This document shows positions 30,548 to 36,306 of a stretch of DNA of 38,092 nucleotides, one piece after another. How positions within the stretch are numbered: position 1 is the stretch's first letter; every line of letters begins with the position of its first letter. The translations under genes were made by a program, and so were the position numbers. The notes under the pieces are model-generated. The model was not told where the DNA came from and searched no databases. It saw only the letters and a program-made list of their open reading frames with translations. This stretch comes from a virus. The stretch spans positions 1 to 38,092 of IMG/VR virus record IMGVR_UViG_3300009184_000092. The stretch is one strand, 5' to 3'.

Positions 30548-31024
30548 ATGCCTAACTGGTGTTCTAACTCATTCACGGTAAGCCACGAAGACCCAGAGAT
30601 GATCGCTAAGTTCGTTGCTGGCGTTCGCGAGGGTAATTTGTTTGAGACGTTTATTCCTTATGGCGACTGGGATTATAACACTTCGGTCGAGAAGTGGGGC
30701 ACGAAGTGGGATATTTCTTCTGGCGACGCGACGATTGTCGAGGACGGTAAGAGCGCCAGTGGTTGGTTTGATACGGCGTGGTCTCCTGCTATTGCTGCGT
30801 ATGAGCGTCTCGAAGAGCTTGGCTTTGAGTTGGATGTTTTGTATCATGAGCCAGGAATGTGTTTTGCTGGCCAGTATCACAACGGTACTGACGATTGCTA
30901 TGAGTATGACTTCAGCAACGAAGACTGGCGTGACTTCATTGGTAACGATGACGTATTAGAATATCTTGAGCAGGAATATGAGTCTTGGCTTGAGTGGAAC
31001 GAAGAGGAGAACAACAATGCATGA
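30548..31024 (+). CDS. Api92-like protein with ferredoxin-like fold
   Basis: This 158-residue protein begins MPNWCSNSFTVSH, the N-terminal signature of the Api92/YubB family (a ferredoxin-like fold domain of unknown function found in phages and plasmids). Other family landmarks are WGTKWD (near residue 50), SGWFDTAWSPAIAAYERL (72-89) and YHEPGMCFAGQY (99-110). The C-terminus is very acidic. AAGGAG supports the start. The stop overlaps the next start (ATGCATGA). Confidence 0.8.
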   Translation: MPNWCSNSFTVSHEDPEMIAKFVAGVREGNLFETFIPYGDWDYNTSVEKWGTKWDISSGDATIVEDGKSASGWFDTAWSPAIAAYERLEELGFELDVLYHEPGMCFAGQYHNGTDDCYEYDFSNEDWRDFIGNDDVLEYLEQEYESWLEWNEEENNNA

Positions 31025-31220
31025 TTTCTCGAACACGCTCGTCCGCCTCGCCTATCGTTTAGGATTCACATCTATTCAGTTCGGCGATATGAAGTTAGAT
31101 ATGTTCCCTGACAACCCGTATGATTTACACAACGAACCTGATATGTTCAATGCTTGGCAATTAGGTTTCGAAGACGGATACCAAGAAGAGTTCGAACTCT
31201 ATAGACTGATGGAAACATAA
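31017..31220 (+). CDS. Small hypothetical protein, 67 residues
   Basis: I start at the ATG overlapping the end of the Api92-like gene by eight bases, with GAGGAG upstream. It reads DFSNTLVRLAYRLGFTSIQFGDMKLDMFPDNPYDL and then HNEPDMFNAWQLGFEDGYQEEFE. The acidic, aromatic second half resembles the N-A-W-x-x-G-F-x-x-G element of small phage proteins. Function unknown. Confidence 0.6.
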   Translation: MHDFSNTLVRLAYRLGFTSIQFGDMKLDMFPDNPYDLHNEPDMFNAWQLGFEDGYQEEFELYRLMET

Positions 31221-31223
31221 GGA

Positions 31224-31406
31224 ATGTTCTGGTTCATTATACAATCGCTACTCTGTATCGCCTTCGCCTCGGTCGCCCTATACTCTGATATCGCACTAGC
31301 CTCGGCGCTCTACGGATTCTCCTCTGGCATCTGGTTCTCAATGGCATTGAATACTTTCTTCCGTTTACCAACAAAGCTGGCCAAACCCATTGACCAACAA
31401 CGCTGA
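31224..31406 (+). CDS. Small membrane protein, 60 residues
   Basis: This has two adjacent hydrophobic segments (FWFIIQSLLCIAFASVAL and IALASALYGFSSGIWFSMAL) and a short basic tail, TKLAKPIDQQR. TAAGGA immediately precedes the ATG and overlaps the upstream stop. It is probably an inner-membrane hairpin protein of unknown role. Confidence 0.55.
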   Translation: MFWFIIQSLLCIAFASVALYSDIALASALYGFSSGIWFSMALNTFFRLPTKLAKPIDQQR

Positions 31407-31424
31407 CCAACCCTAGTGACCAAC
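31391..31424 (+). repeat. Three 13-base-period direct repeats of TGACCAAC
   Basis: TGACCAAC occurs at 31391-31398, 31404-31411 and 31417-31424, exactly 13 bases apart. The first copy lies in the last codons of the membrane-protein gene. The regular spacing resembles iterons or an operator. Confidence 0.8.
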
Positions 31425-31437
31425 AGTAATCTCCGAT

Positions 31438-31656
31438 ATGGCTACCATTACCAAAACATCAGAACTGACTGGAATAACCAGAACACTACAGATAAAAGCA
31501 TATGATCAAGATGACTTTGATCGTAGACTAATCGCTTGGCGTGATGGTCGCGTACTACTAGAAGAAGCACTGCCTAATGTCTCCGCTGACGCGAGAGAGT
31601 TCATTAAGACAGGGATTACCGCTGAGGAATGGGATAAAGCTACGGGAAAAACCTAA
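31438..31656 (+). CDS. Hypothetical protein, 72 residues
   Basis: The frame encodes MATITKTSELTGITRTLQIKAYDQDDFDRRLIAWRDGRVLLEEALPNVSADAREFIKTGITAEEWDKATGKT in the pattern strand, helix, helix (quoted here in parts: QIKAYDQDDFDRRLIAW and SADAREFIKTGITAEEW). No Shine-Dalgarno site is visible upstream, where the TGACCAAC repeats lie instead, so its start or its translation mechanism is uncertain. The D-A-R-E-F-(I/L)-x-(T/S)-G-I-(T/S)-x-E-E-W phrase is found in small phage proteins. Confidence 0.5.
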   Translation: MATITKTSELTGITRTLQIKAYDQDDFDRRLIAWRDGRVLLEEALPNVSADAREFIKTGITAEEWDKATGKT

Positions 31657-31864
31657 TAGAGTAAGCGGGAAAAACGCTTAGAGTGTGCTGGATTCATTGG
31701 TATTTTCAATGAGTAATTAATCCCGTTTTAGAAATGCCAGCGTTGTTCTTTTCATCTCCGCCAAGATCCTAGAAGCCGAGCCAAGACAGCAGCAGACCAC
31801 GACACGCCCGAGTAGAGCGAGTAGCGAGCAGCAGTTTTCAGGGCGCAAGAGCCAATTATAGCCA

Positions 31865-31893
31865 ATTTTACCCCGATCGCCTTTTAAAAGCAA
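31865..31893 (-). promoter_or_regulatory. Early-type promoter, minus strand
   Basis: On the minus strand TTGCTT (31888-31893), a 17-base spacer beginning TTAAAAGGCGATCG and TAAAAT (31865-31870). It shares the early-promoter spacer motif but faces a stretch without a gene. Confidence 0.5.
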
Positions 31894-31906
31894 CAGCAGA
31901 TTCTCC

Positions 31907-31935
31907 TTGAATTTAAAAGATCGCTGGCATATACT
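31907..31935 (+). promoter_or_regulatory. Early-type promoter, plus strand
   Basis: TTGAAT (31907-31912), a 17-base spacer and TATACT (31930-31935). No start codon with a ribosome site follows for 200 bases, so it may make a leader or a small RNA. Confidence 0.6.
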
Positions 31936-32036
31936 TACGTTAGGAGCAGTAGAGACAAAGCGATCCGAGAAAGATATACTACCCCGAAGTATACTCCATA
32001 ACGAGGTGGCGATCGCCTATTCGCTTTCATAGTTAC

Positions 32037-32065
32037 ATTATACGGTAAAAGCTTTTTAAAGTCAA
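32037..32065 (-). promoter_or_regulatory. Consensus promoter, minus strand
   Basis: TTGACT (32060-32065), a 17-base spacer and TATAAT (32037-32042) on the minus strand, facing the plus-strand promoter at 31907. An ATG six bases after the -10 opens only a 31-codon frame. Confidence 0.65.
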
Positions 32066-32090
32066 GACCAGGATTCACTGTTTTTCGTCC

Positions 32091-32119
32091 TTGATTTTAA
32101 AAGACCGATAGAGTATTCT
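32091..32119 (+). promoter_or_regulatory. Early promoter
   Basis: TTGATT (32091-32096), a 17-base spacer and TATTCT (32114-32119), then AGGTATATAAGGAG, so the start region runs almost directly into the ribosome site. Confidence 0.8.
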
Positions 32120-32139
32120 AGGTATATAAGGAGAACGAT

Positions 32140-32295
32140 ATGACCCGAGCAAACATCATAGAGGCGATAGAGACGAACAAAGAGCGAGCGATCGGTCTCG
32201 GCTTTGATTGGCCGACCGTAGATATTTACTTAGAGCCGACCGACGAGCTTTACGCTTTTCTCTGGGAGATAGAAGATTTTCTAGAGGGCGCTTGA
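32140..32295 (+). CDS. Small acidic early protein, 51 residues
   Basis: A 51-codon frame with AAGGAG seven bases upstream and its own promoter. The protein is acidic: TRANIIEAIETNKERAIGLGF, DWPTVDIYLEPTDELYAF and LWEIEDFLEGA. It has the size and charge of phage anti-host inhibitors, but no family is recognised. Its TGA stop is inside the next promoter's -35. Confidence 0.6.
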   Translation: MTRANIIEAIETNKERAIGLGFDWPTVDIYLEPTDELYAFLWEIEDFLEGA

Positions 32296-32320
32296 TTTTA
32301 AAAGATTCATCGCTTATACT
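32292..32320 (+). promoter_or_regulatory. Early promoter
   Basis: TTGATT (32292-32297), a 17-base spacer and TATACT (32315-32320), then GAGTATAT, a clean TATAC-N3-GTATA dyad. It overlaps the upstream stop codon. Confidence 0.85.
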
Positions 32321-32351
32321 GAGTATATAAGTTGATGAAAAGGAAAATCCT

Positions 32352-32546
32352 ATGAAACTCTCTGCTGTTTATGGTGAAATTGATGACGTCGTTCTTGACG
32401 GCGATTTTACGTTTGAGTCCGCTCGTGCTCTGATTGAATCTTTTGATGATGAGGCGTTTGAGGGCGCTGATATGGTTCTTACTGATGAAAATGGGGTTGA
32501 GTGGTTTTTCTCCGGTGATTCTGATGAGTGGGAAAAAGTGGCTTGA
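32352..32546 (+). CDS. Small very acidic protein, 64 residues
   Basis: This protein has about one acidic residue in three and almost no basic ones: KLSAVYGEIDDVVLDGDFTFESARALIESFDDEAFEGADMVLTDENGVEWFFSGDSDEWEKVA in strand-helix-strand order (quoted in parts: EIDDVVLDGDFTFESAR and LTDENGVEWFF). The charge is that of a DNA mimic or a regulator of a basic protein. AAAAGGAAAA precedes the start; the stop lies in the next -35. Confidence 0.6.
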   Translation: MKLSAVYGEIDDVVLDGDFTFESARALIESFDDEAFEGADMVLTDENGVEWFFSGDSDEWEKVA

Positions 32547-32571
32547 TTTTAAAAAGAACATCGAGTATAGT
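32543..32571 (+). promoter_or_regulatory. Early promoter
   Basis: TTGATT (32543-32548), a 17-base spacer and TATAGT (32566-32571), then AAGTATATAAG. It overlaps the upstream stop codon. Confidence 0.8.
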
Positions 32572-32604
32572 AAGTATATAAGTCAACTGTGAAGGAAATA
32601 TGTA

Positions 32605-33123
32605 ATGGCTACTCAATCTGGTCTCGCATTCTCGCTCTTCGAGGGCAACAAGAACATCACCCACCAGGAATTCGTTAAGAAGTTCCTCGAGCAGTTTCCG
32701 ACCTGCTCGCCCAAGAATGCTGCTCTGTACTGGCAGAACAAAGCTCGTCGTGCCAAGTTCGGTCTGGCTCCGATCGCTCTTCCTGGCGAGTATAAGGATG
32801 CTCGAGCAGCTCCGAAGGCGAAAAAAACGAAGGAAGTCCCTGCCAAGAAGATGCTTAAGGACGTGCTGCCTCCTGCTTTCCGCAAGGCATCGAAGAAGGT
32901 CGAGCCTGACAATCTTGCCGAGATCAAGGCAAAGAATCTGGCTCGCATGAAGGAAGTGTCGGCGAAGACGAAGAAGTACAATCAAGTTGCTCGCTCCGAA
33001 GGTCGCGGTGTTAAGGACTACGATGCTGACGAAGCACGTGCAGAGGTTGCCTCGCTCCTCGCCGATGACTCCTTCAAGGCTCCTAAGTTCCTGTCAAAGG
33101 ACGAGGTCAAGGCTCTAGTTTAA
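32605..33123 (+). CDS. Basic, lysine-rich early protein, 172 residues
   Basis: The N-terminal 65 residues look like a small helical domain: ITHQEFVKKFLEQFPTCSPKNAALYWQNKARRAKFG. A basic Lys/Ala linker follows (APKAKKTKEVPAKKMLKDVLPPAFRKASKKVEP), and then a charged helix and an acidic C-terminal end. Together these suggest nucleic-acid binding. Codon use is more GC-rich than in the neighbouring genes. AAGGAAATATG supports the start, although the spacing is slightly long. Function unknown. Confidence 0.55.
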   Translation: MATQSGLAFSLFEGNKNITHQEFVKKFLEQFPTCSPKNAALYWQNKARRAKFGLAPIALPGEYKDARAAPKAKKTKEVPAKKMLKDVLPPAFRKASKKVEPDNLAEIKAKNLARMKEVSAKTKKYNQVARSEGRGVKDYDADEARAEVASLLADDSFKAPKFLSKDEVKALV

Positions 33124-33145
33124 GCCGAAACCCTTTTAAAGTCAA
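33117..33145 (-). promoter_or_regulatory. Possible antisense promoter
   Basis: On the minus strand TTGACTTTAAAA (-35 at 33140-33145), a 17-base spacer and TAAACT (33117-33122) point back into the 172-residue gene. It has the family spacing but a weaker -10. Confidence 0.35.
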
Positions 33146-33149
33146 GTTT

Positions 33150-33187
33150 GGGTGCGAGTGCTTTCGATGCTGTTCTCGCTTGCACCC
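33150..33187 (+). terminator. Probable hairpin terminator
   Basis: GGGTGCGAG (33150-33158) can pair with CTCG...GCACCC (33175-33187) through a stem with a small bulge. CTTGATTTT, the next promoter's -35 region, follows and serves as a weak U-tract. Confidence 0.4.
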
Positions 33188-33190
33188 CAC

Positions 33191-33219
33191 TTGATTTTAA
33201 AACACGATCGCGGTATGAT
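33191..33219 (+). promoter_or_regulatory. Early promoter
   Basis: TTGATT (33191-33196), a 17-base spacer and TATGAT (33214-33219), then GGGTTATAAG. Confidence 0.8.
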
Positions 33220-33249
33220 GGGTTATAAGTTGATTCGAAAGGAACTGAG

Positions 33250-33492
33250 ATGACTATCACCCAAGCCCAACGCACTGCCCTCCTCGATCTCGATGCCAAG
33301 TATCTCCTGATCGAGCTCGTTGCCCAGTACGAGCAGCTCCTCGATGCGGTCGAGTCCGCTGATCTGGCTCAGGCTGAGATCGCCGAGGGTGAGCTGGACG
33401 ACTTCATGTCCCGCTTCCCGAACATCGCGAACTATGATTCGCATGGGAACTACATCGGCTCCATGTCCAACGAGAACGGTTGGACTCCTTGA
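33250..33492 (+). CDS. Small acidic early protein, 80 residues
   Basis: This is predominantly helical and acidic: TQAQRTALLDLDAKYLLIELVAQYEQLLDAVESADLAQAEIAEGELDDF, then a polar tail with NYDSHGNYIGSM. Codons are GC-rich compared with the left half. AAAGGAAC precedes the start and the stop is in the next -35. I do not recognise the family. Confidence 0.55.
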   Translation: MTITQAQRTALLDLDAKYLLIELVAQYEQLLDAVESADLAQAEIAEGELDDFMSRFPNIANYDSHGNYIGSMSNENGWTP

Positions 33493-33517
33493 TTTTAAAA
33501 GACCGACGAGCTATACT
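33489..33517 (+). promoter_or_regulatory. Early promoter
   Basis: TTGATT (33489-33494), a 17-base spacer and TATACT (33512-33517), then GGGTCTATAG. It contains the upstream TGA. Confidence 0.8.
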
Positions 33518-33543
33518 GGGTCTATAGATTGAAAGGAACGAAC

Positions 33544-33681
33544 ATGAAATACGCTCCCGAGTACTTCGCCGTCCCCCACCCCGACGATCTCGACGTCGAG
33601 ATCTGTGGCTTCGTGATCTACACTGCCAACGGACAATTCTTCGACAACTCTCCCTCCTTCTGCGTGATGATGGTGCTCTAA
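33544..33681 (+). CDS. Small hypothetical protein, 45 residues
   Basis: A 45-codon frame after AAAGGAACGAAC encodes MKYAPEYFAVPHPDDLDVEICGFVIYTANGQFFDNSPSFCVMMVL, a short beta-rich peptide (key parts: DDLDVEICGFVIYT and PSFCVMMVL). Its TAA overlaps the next ATG. It has its own promoter, which also serves the two membrane peptides after it. Confidence 0.5.
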   Translation: MKYAPEYFAVPHPDDLDVEICGFVIYTANGQFFDNSPSFCVMMVL

Positions 33682-33776
33682 TGAAAGACGTAAAGATCGA
33701 ATTCGCTCTCTTCGCAATGACATGGCTCGCTGGCTTCGGCATGGGTCTGACGATCGCTAAGATCCTGACACAATAA
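33681..33776 (+). CDS. Membrane micropeptide, 31 residues
   Basis: A 31-codon frame coupled to the previous gene by a TAATG overlap encodes a charged start (MKDVKIE) and a single transmembrane segment (FALFAMTWLAGFGMGLTIAKIL). The coupling and the clean membrane profile support it, though the length is marginal. Confidence 0.45.
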   Translation: MKDVKIEFALFAMTWLAGFGMGLTIAKILTQ

Positions 33777-33794
33777 TACCCTGGAGACGTTCTA

Positions 33795-33893
33795 ATGTCA
33801 ACATACGAGGGCTTCATTCTCTTCGGTCCCCTGCTGGTGTTCGTGGGGCTGATGGCTGGTCTCTTCGCCCTTATGAATTCTCTAGAGGGGTGA
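33795..33893 (+). CDS. Membrane micropeptide, 32 residues
   Basis: A 32-codon frame with CTGGAGA about ten bases upstream encodes one transmembrane segment (FILFGPLLVFVGLMAGLFALM) with a short polar N-terminus. It is adjacent to the previous micropeptide, so the two may act as a pair. The stop lies at the edge of the C/G-tract block. Confidence 0.45.
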   Translation: MSTYEGFILFGPLLVFVGLMAGLFALMNSLEG

Positions 33894-34050
33894 CCCCCCC
33901 TATGGGGGTGGGGGTATCATAGAATAAGACAGGGTCCCCTCGGTAGGGTGGTGGCGTAGCGGAAAGTTACTTATTAAAAAGACCCCCAAAGATTTCTCTA
34001 GAACCCGCCAAGCCAAAAAACACCCCCATACCCCCACCCCCCTTTTTTTT
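33894..34050 (+). other. C/G-tract block with 14-bp inverted repeat and T8 tract
   Basis: A C7 tract is followed by GGGGGTGGGGGTAT (33904-33917), and its exact complement ATACCCCCACCCCC lies at 34028-34041, followed by eight T (34043-34050). A local ACCCCC/GGGGGT hairpin is also possible. The whole can act as a terminator with a long loop, and the G tracts could form a quadruplex. There is no gene in it. Confidence 0.6.
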
Positions 34051-34135
34051 CCAGTAACGTGAATTCGAAAAATTTTCTCTCTAGAAAAATCGTCTCTAGA
34101 ACTTCTTCAATAAACTATAATAGGAATACCACACA

Positions 34136-34426
34136 ATGTCAAAGTATCGCTTAGAGGTAACGTTTTGGACCCGCTCCTATAATGGGGATGACTGGATCAC
34201 AGGGGAGCACGTCTTTGATTTTGATTCGATTGGAAAGGCTGTCCATAAGGCATGCAATCCCTTCATTGATACTAAGGGTCTTATCGAGTCACGAATTTAT
34301 GATAACGAAGAGAGTCGGCATACTGTCATATGGGCTAAGGACTGGGAAGCGAATAAGATTACAGACTACAGTACATTGCCTGATGTAGACTTTCATAATA
34401 GGGAGTATGATAATGTCAAAAAATAA
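34136..34426 (+). CDS. Hypothetical protein, 96 residues
   Basis: This protein begins SKYRLEVTFWTRSYNGDDWITGEHVFDFDSIGKAVHKA and ends VIWAKDWEANKITDYSTLP, in an alternating beta/alpha pattern like a small ferredoxin-type fold. AGGA about 12 bases upstream is a weak ribosome site; TATAAT at 34116-34121 may be a -10, with no clear -35. It is the first gene after the C/G-tract block. Confidence 0.55.
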   Translation: MSKYRLEVTFWTRSYNGDDWITGEHVFDFDSIGKAVHKACNPFIDTKGLIESRIYDNEESRHTVIWAKDWEANKITDYSTLPDVDFHNREYDNVKK

Positions 34427-34748
34427 GATCCTTCAGAATGCAGCTGCCTGTGCCAAGTGTGGCGATGAAGTATGGTCAGCTACTCGTCATGACTATCGCG
34501 AATGCAAGTGTGGGGCGATTGCTGTTGACGGTGGACTGAATTACATTCGACGGGTTGGTGAAATTACTGCCTTTCTTGATCGTTCTATCTATGCCTCTGA
34601 TAGAGCTACCGAGGATCTTAAGAAGTCAGTAGAGTGGGCGCGAGAAACTGGGCGTAACGACCTCGGCACAGCGTTGGCGGTTATTCGAGTACTGCAGAAG
34701 TATGGCGTGGTTGATACTATTACTTTGGAAAGTAAGTTTGTTGACTAA
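34413..34748 (+). CDS. Zinc-ribbon protein, 111 residues
   Basis: I start at the second ATG, seven bases after GGGAG. Residues near 10-30 hold CAKCGDEVWSATRHDYRECKCG, a C-x2-C...C-x-C zinc-ribbon knuckle pair, then VDGGLNYIRRVG. I recall this C-x-x-C-G...S-x-x-x-H-D-(F/Y)...C-x-C-G-x-(I/V)-x-V-D-G-G-x-x-Y-x-R-R pattern from a widespread phage and bacterial family of unknown function. The C-terminal part is helical. It overlaps the preceding gene by 14 bases. Confidence 0.65.
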   Translation: MSKNKILQNAAACAKCGDEVWSATRHDYRECKCGAIAVDGGLNYIRRVGEITAFLDRSIYASDRATEDLKKSVEWARETGRNDLGTALAVIRVLQKYGVVDTITLESKFVD

Positions 34749-34780
34749 TAGAAAATTTTTTCCGAAACCTCTAAAAAACC

Positions 34781-34809
34781 TTGACTTTTATTGAAACGTT
34801 TAGTATAAT
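34781..34809 (+). promoter_or_regulatory. Consensus early promoter
   Basis: TTGACT (34781-34786), a 17-base spacer and TATAAT (34804-34809). It lacks the TTTTAAAA spacer motif and the GTATAT element of the other early promoters. Confidence 0.85.
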
Positions 34810-34833
34810 CATTAATGCGAGGAGCAACTAATA

Positions 34834-35034
34834 ATGAAACATCGTAAACGACTGCAAGACTCTGAGAATGGCCATATCGTTCTGGTGTACGACAAAACTC
34901 GCCTGATCGAACGCCATGAGTATCCGACCTATGGTAAAGCTACCTGGGGTGTTCTGGCTCTTGAAGAGAAGTACCCGAACCTTACTGTAGAGTATCGTGA
35001 CGTTCGTTCTTTCCGTGAAGACTCCTATGAGTAA
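34834..35034 (+). CDS. Small basic hypothetical protein, 66 residues
   Basis: GAGGAG lies eight bases before the ATG. The sequence is KHRKRLQDSENGHIVLVYDKTRLIERHEYPTYGKATWGVLALEEKYPNLTVEYRDV in strand-rich order (parts: GHIVLVYDKTRLIERHEY and NLTVEYRDVRSF). The stop overlaps the next start. No family was recognised. Confidence 0.55.
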   Translation: MKHRKRLQDSENGHIVLVYDKTRLIERHEYPTYGKATWGVLALEEKYPNLTVEYRDVRSFREDSYE

Positions 35035-35254
35035 TGTAATCGACTTCTTTTCTCGTCGGGAAACTAGTACTCTTAACGATAAGGTCGTAATCGTTCCTCT
35101 TACAAGAGGCGAGTATCTTCAGGTCGCTAAAGATAATCTTTCTACCGACGACTACGTCTATCTTCTCTGTGCTATCTTAGATGTAGAATTCTATGAGAGT
35201 GCCGAAGAACGTCTCCGTAAAGTCGTTGATAGTTATTATACCTTCAAAGAATAA
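35027..35254 (+). CDS. Small hypothetical protein, 75 residues
   Basis: I start at the ATG that overlaps the upstream gene by eight bases (ATGAGTAA). The product opens MSNVIDFFSRRE and continues VVIVPLTRGEYLQVAKDNLSTDDYVYLLCAILDVEFYESAEERLRKVV, mostly helical. The V-I-D-F-x-x-R opening is common among small phage proteins. Function unknown. Confidence 0.55.
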   Translation: MSNVIDFFSRRETSTLNDKVVIVPLTRGEYLQVAKDNLSTDDYVYLLCAILDVEFYESAEERLRKVVDSYYTFKE

Positions 35255-35262
35255 AATAGTAC

Positions 35263-35291
35263 TTGTTTTTAAAATAAAAGTAGCGTATACT
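35263..35291 (+). promoter_or_regulatory. Early promoter
   Basis: TTGTTT (35263-35268), a 17-base spacer and TATACT (35286-35291), then AAGTATAT, forming a TATAC-N3-GTATA dyad. It drives the DUF932 gene. Confidence 0.8.
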
Positions 35292-35346
35292 AAGTATATG
35301 ATAAGTTGAGGGAATGGTCCCTGCTATCGAATCTATAGGTGATATT

Positions 35347-36306
35347 ATGGCTCATGAAATTGAAATGGTGAATGGTAAAGCCCAGATGGCGTATGTCGGG
35401 GAAACTCCTTGGCATGGTTTGGGCGTCTCGGTCCCTGCTGACCTCACTCCTACTCAGATGCTCGATGCAGCTGGTCTTAACTGGACGGTCGAAAAGATCC
35501 CTGCCTATGCTAAGGTCGGTGGTAAGAACGTCGCTGTCGGTCAGTCGGCTCTTGTTCGTTCCTTTGATAACAAGATCCTTGACGTTGTTTCGGATGACTG
35601 GAATCCCGTCCAGAACGAAGAAGCTTTCGACTTCTTCAACGAGTTTGTCGCCGCTGGTGATATGGAAATGCATACCGCTGGCTCGCTCAAGGAAGGCACG
35701 ATCGTTTGGGGTCTTGCGAAGGTCAAGGAATCCTTCGAACTCTTTAAGGGCGACCAGATCGACTCCTATCTTCTCTTCTCGAACTTTCACAAGTATGGTC
35801 ACTCGACCGACGTTCGCTTCACGCCGATCCGTGTTGTTTGCAATAACACGCTGACTCTTTCGCTGAACGGCAAGGTCGAGCGTATGGCTAAGATTTCTCA
35901 TCGTAAGGTTTTCGATCCTTCTGATGTTAAGGATATGCTCGGCATCGCAACTGACAAGCTGCATAAGTATAAGGAAATGGCTCAGTTCCTCGGCTCTAAG
36001 AAGGCTAAGGACGAAGATATCGTCGAGTACTTCTGCCGCATCTTCCCTGTTTCTGGCTCGAGCGAAAACAAACGTAAGGAAATTTCGAAGTCCGCTCAGA
36101 CGGCTCTCGACATCCTTCACACTCAGCCAGGAGCTACCTATGCCGAAGGTACTTGGTGGCAACCCTTCAACGCTGTGACTTACCTGACCGATCACCTTGC
36201 TGGTCGTTCGGCTGACACTCGCCTTGCCTCTGCTTGGTACGGCTATAACAAGGGTGTTAAGACTAAGGCTCTTGAACTCGCTGTTGAAATGGCAGAAGCT
36301 GCCTAA
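35347..36306 (+). CDS. DUF932 phage/plasmid-like protein
   Basis: The product has 319 residues. I prefer the ATG giving MAHEIE, the usual family start, over one 11 codons upstream that also has a GAGGGA site. Landmarks of DUF932 are AYVGETPWHGLGVSV near the N-terminus, VSDDWNPVQNEEAFDFFNEF, KYGHSTDVRFTPIRVVCNNTLTLSL in the middle and TYAEGTWWQPFNAVTYLTDH followed by RLASAWYG near the end. The family is widespread on phages and plasmids and has no settled biochemical role. The length fits. Its stop overlaps the next start (TAATG). Confidence 0.85.
   Translation: MAHEIEMVNGKAQMAYVGETPWHGLGVSVPADLTPTQMLDAAGLNWTVEKIPAYAKVGGKNVAVGQSALVRSFDNKILDVVSDDWNPVQNEEAFDFFNEFVAAGDMEMHTAGSLKEGTIVWGLAKVKESFELFKGDQIDSYLLFSNFHKYGHSTDVRFTPIRVVCNNTLTLSLNGKVERMAKISHRKVFDPSDVKDMLGIATDKLHKYKEMAQFLGSKKAKDEDIVEYFCRIFPVSGSSENKRKEISKSAQTALDILHTQPGATYAEGTWWQPFNAVTYLTDHLAGRSADTRLASAWYGYNKGVKTKALELAVEMAEAA

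Larger units (their letters stand above)
31657..32139. other. Largest non-coding stretch: opposing promoters and palindromes
   Basis: These 483 bases hold no convincing gene. They contain hairpins TAAGCG/CGCTTA (31662-31680) and TATACT/AGTATA (near 31975-31993), the perfect palindrome GGCGATCGCC (32008-32017) and AAAAGCTTTT (32047-32056). There are promoters in both directions (31865 and 32037 minus; 31907 and 32091 plus). A run of AGTAGAGCGAGTAGCGAGCAG-like short repeats lies near 31810-31832. It could encode small RNAs or be a replication or transcription control region. Confidence 0.5.

Noticed and set aside
31935-32030. 31-codon frame starting six bases after the -10 of the minus promoter at 32037
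   Set aside because: It would be a leaderless message with no ribosome site, and its composition is unremarkable. A non-coding transcript is as likely.
35290-36195. 301-codon open frame opposite the DUF932 gene
   Set aside because: The plus strand encodes all DUF932 landmarks with its own promoter. The antisense frame has no start signal or domain.
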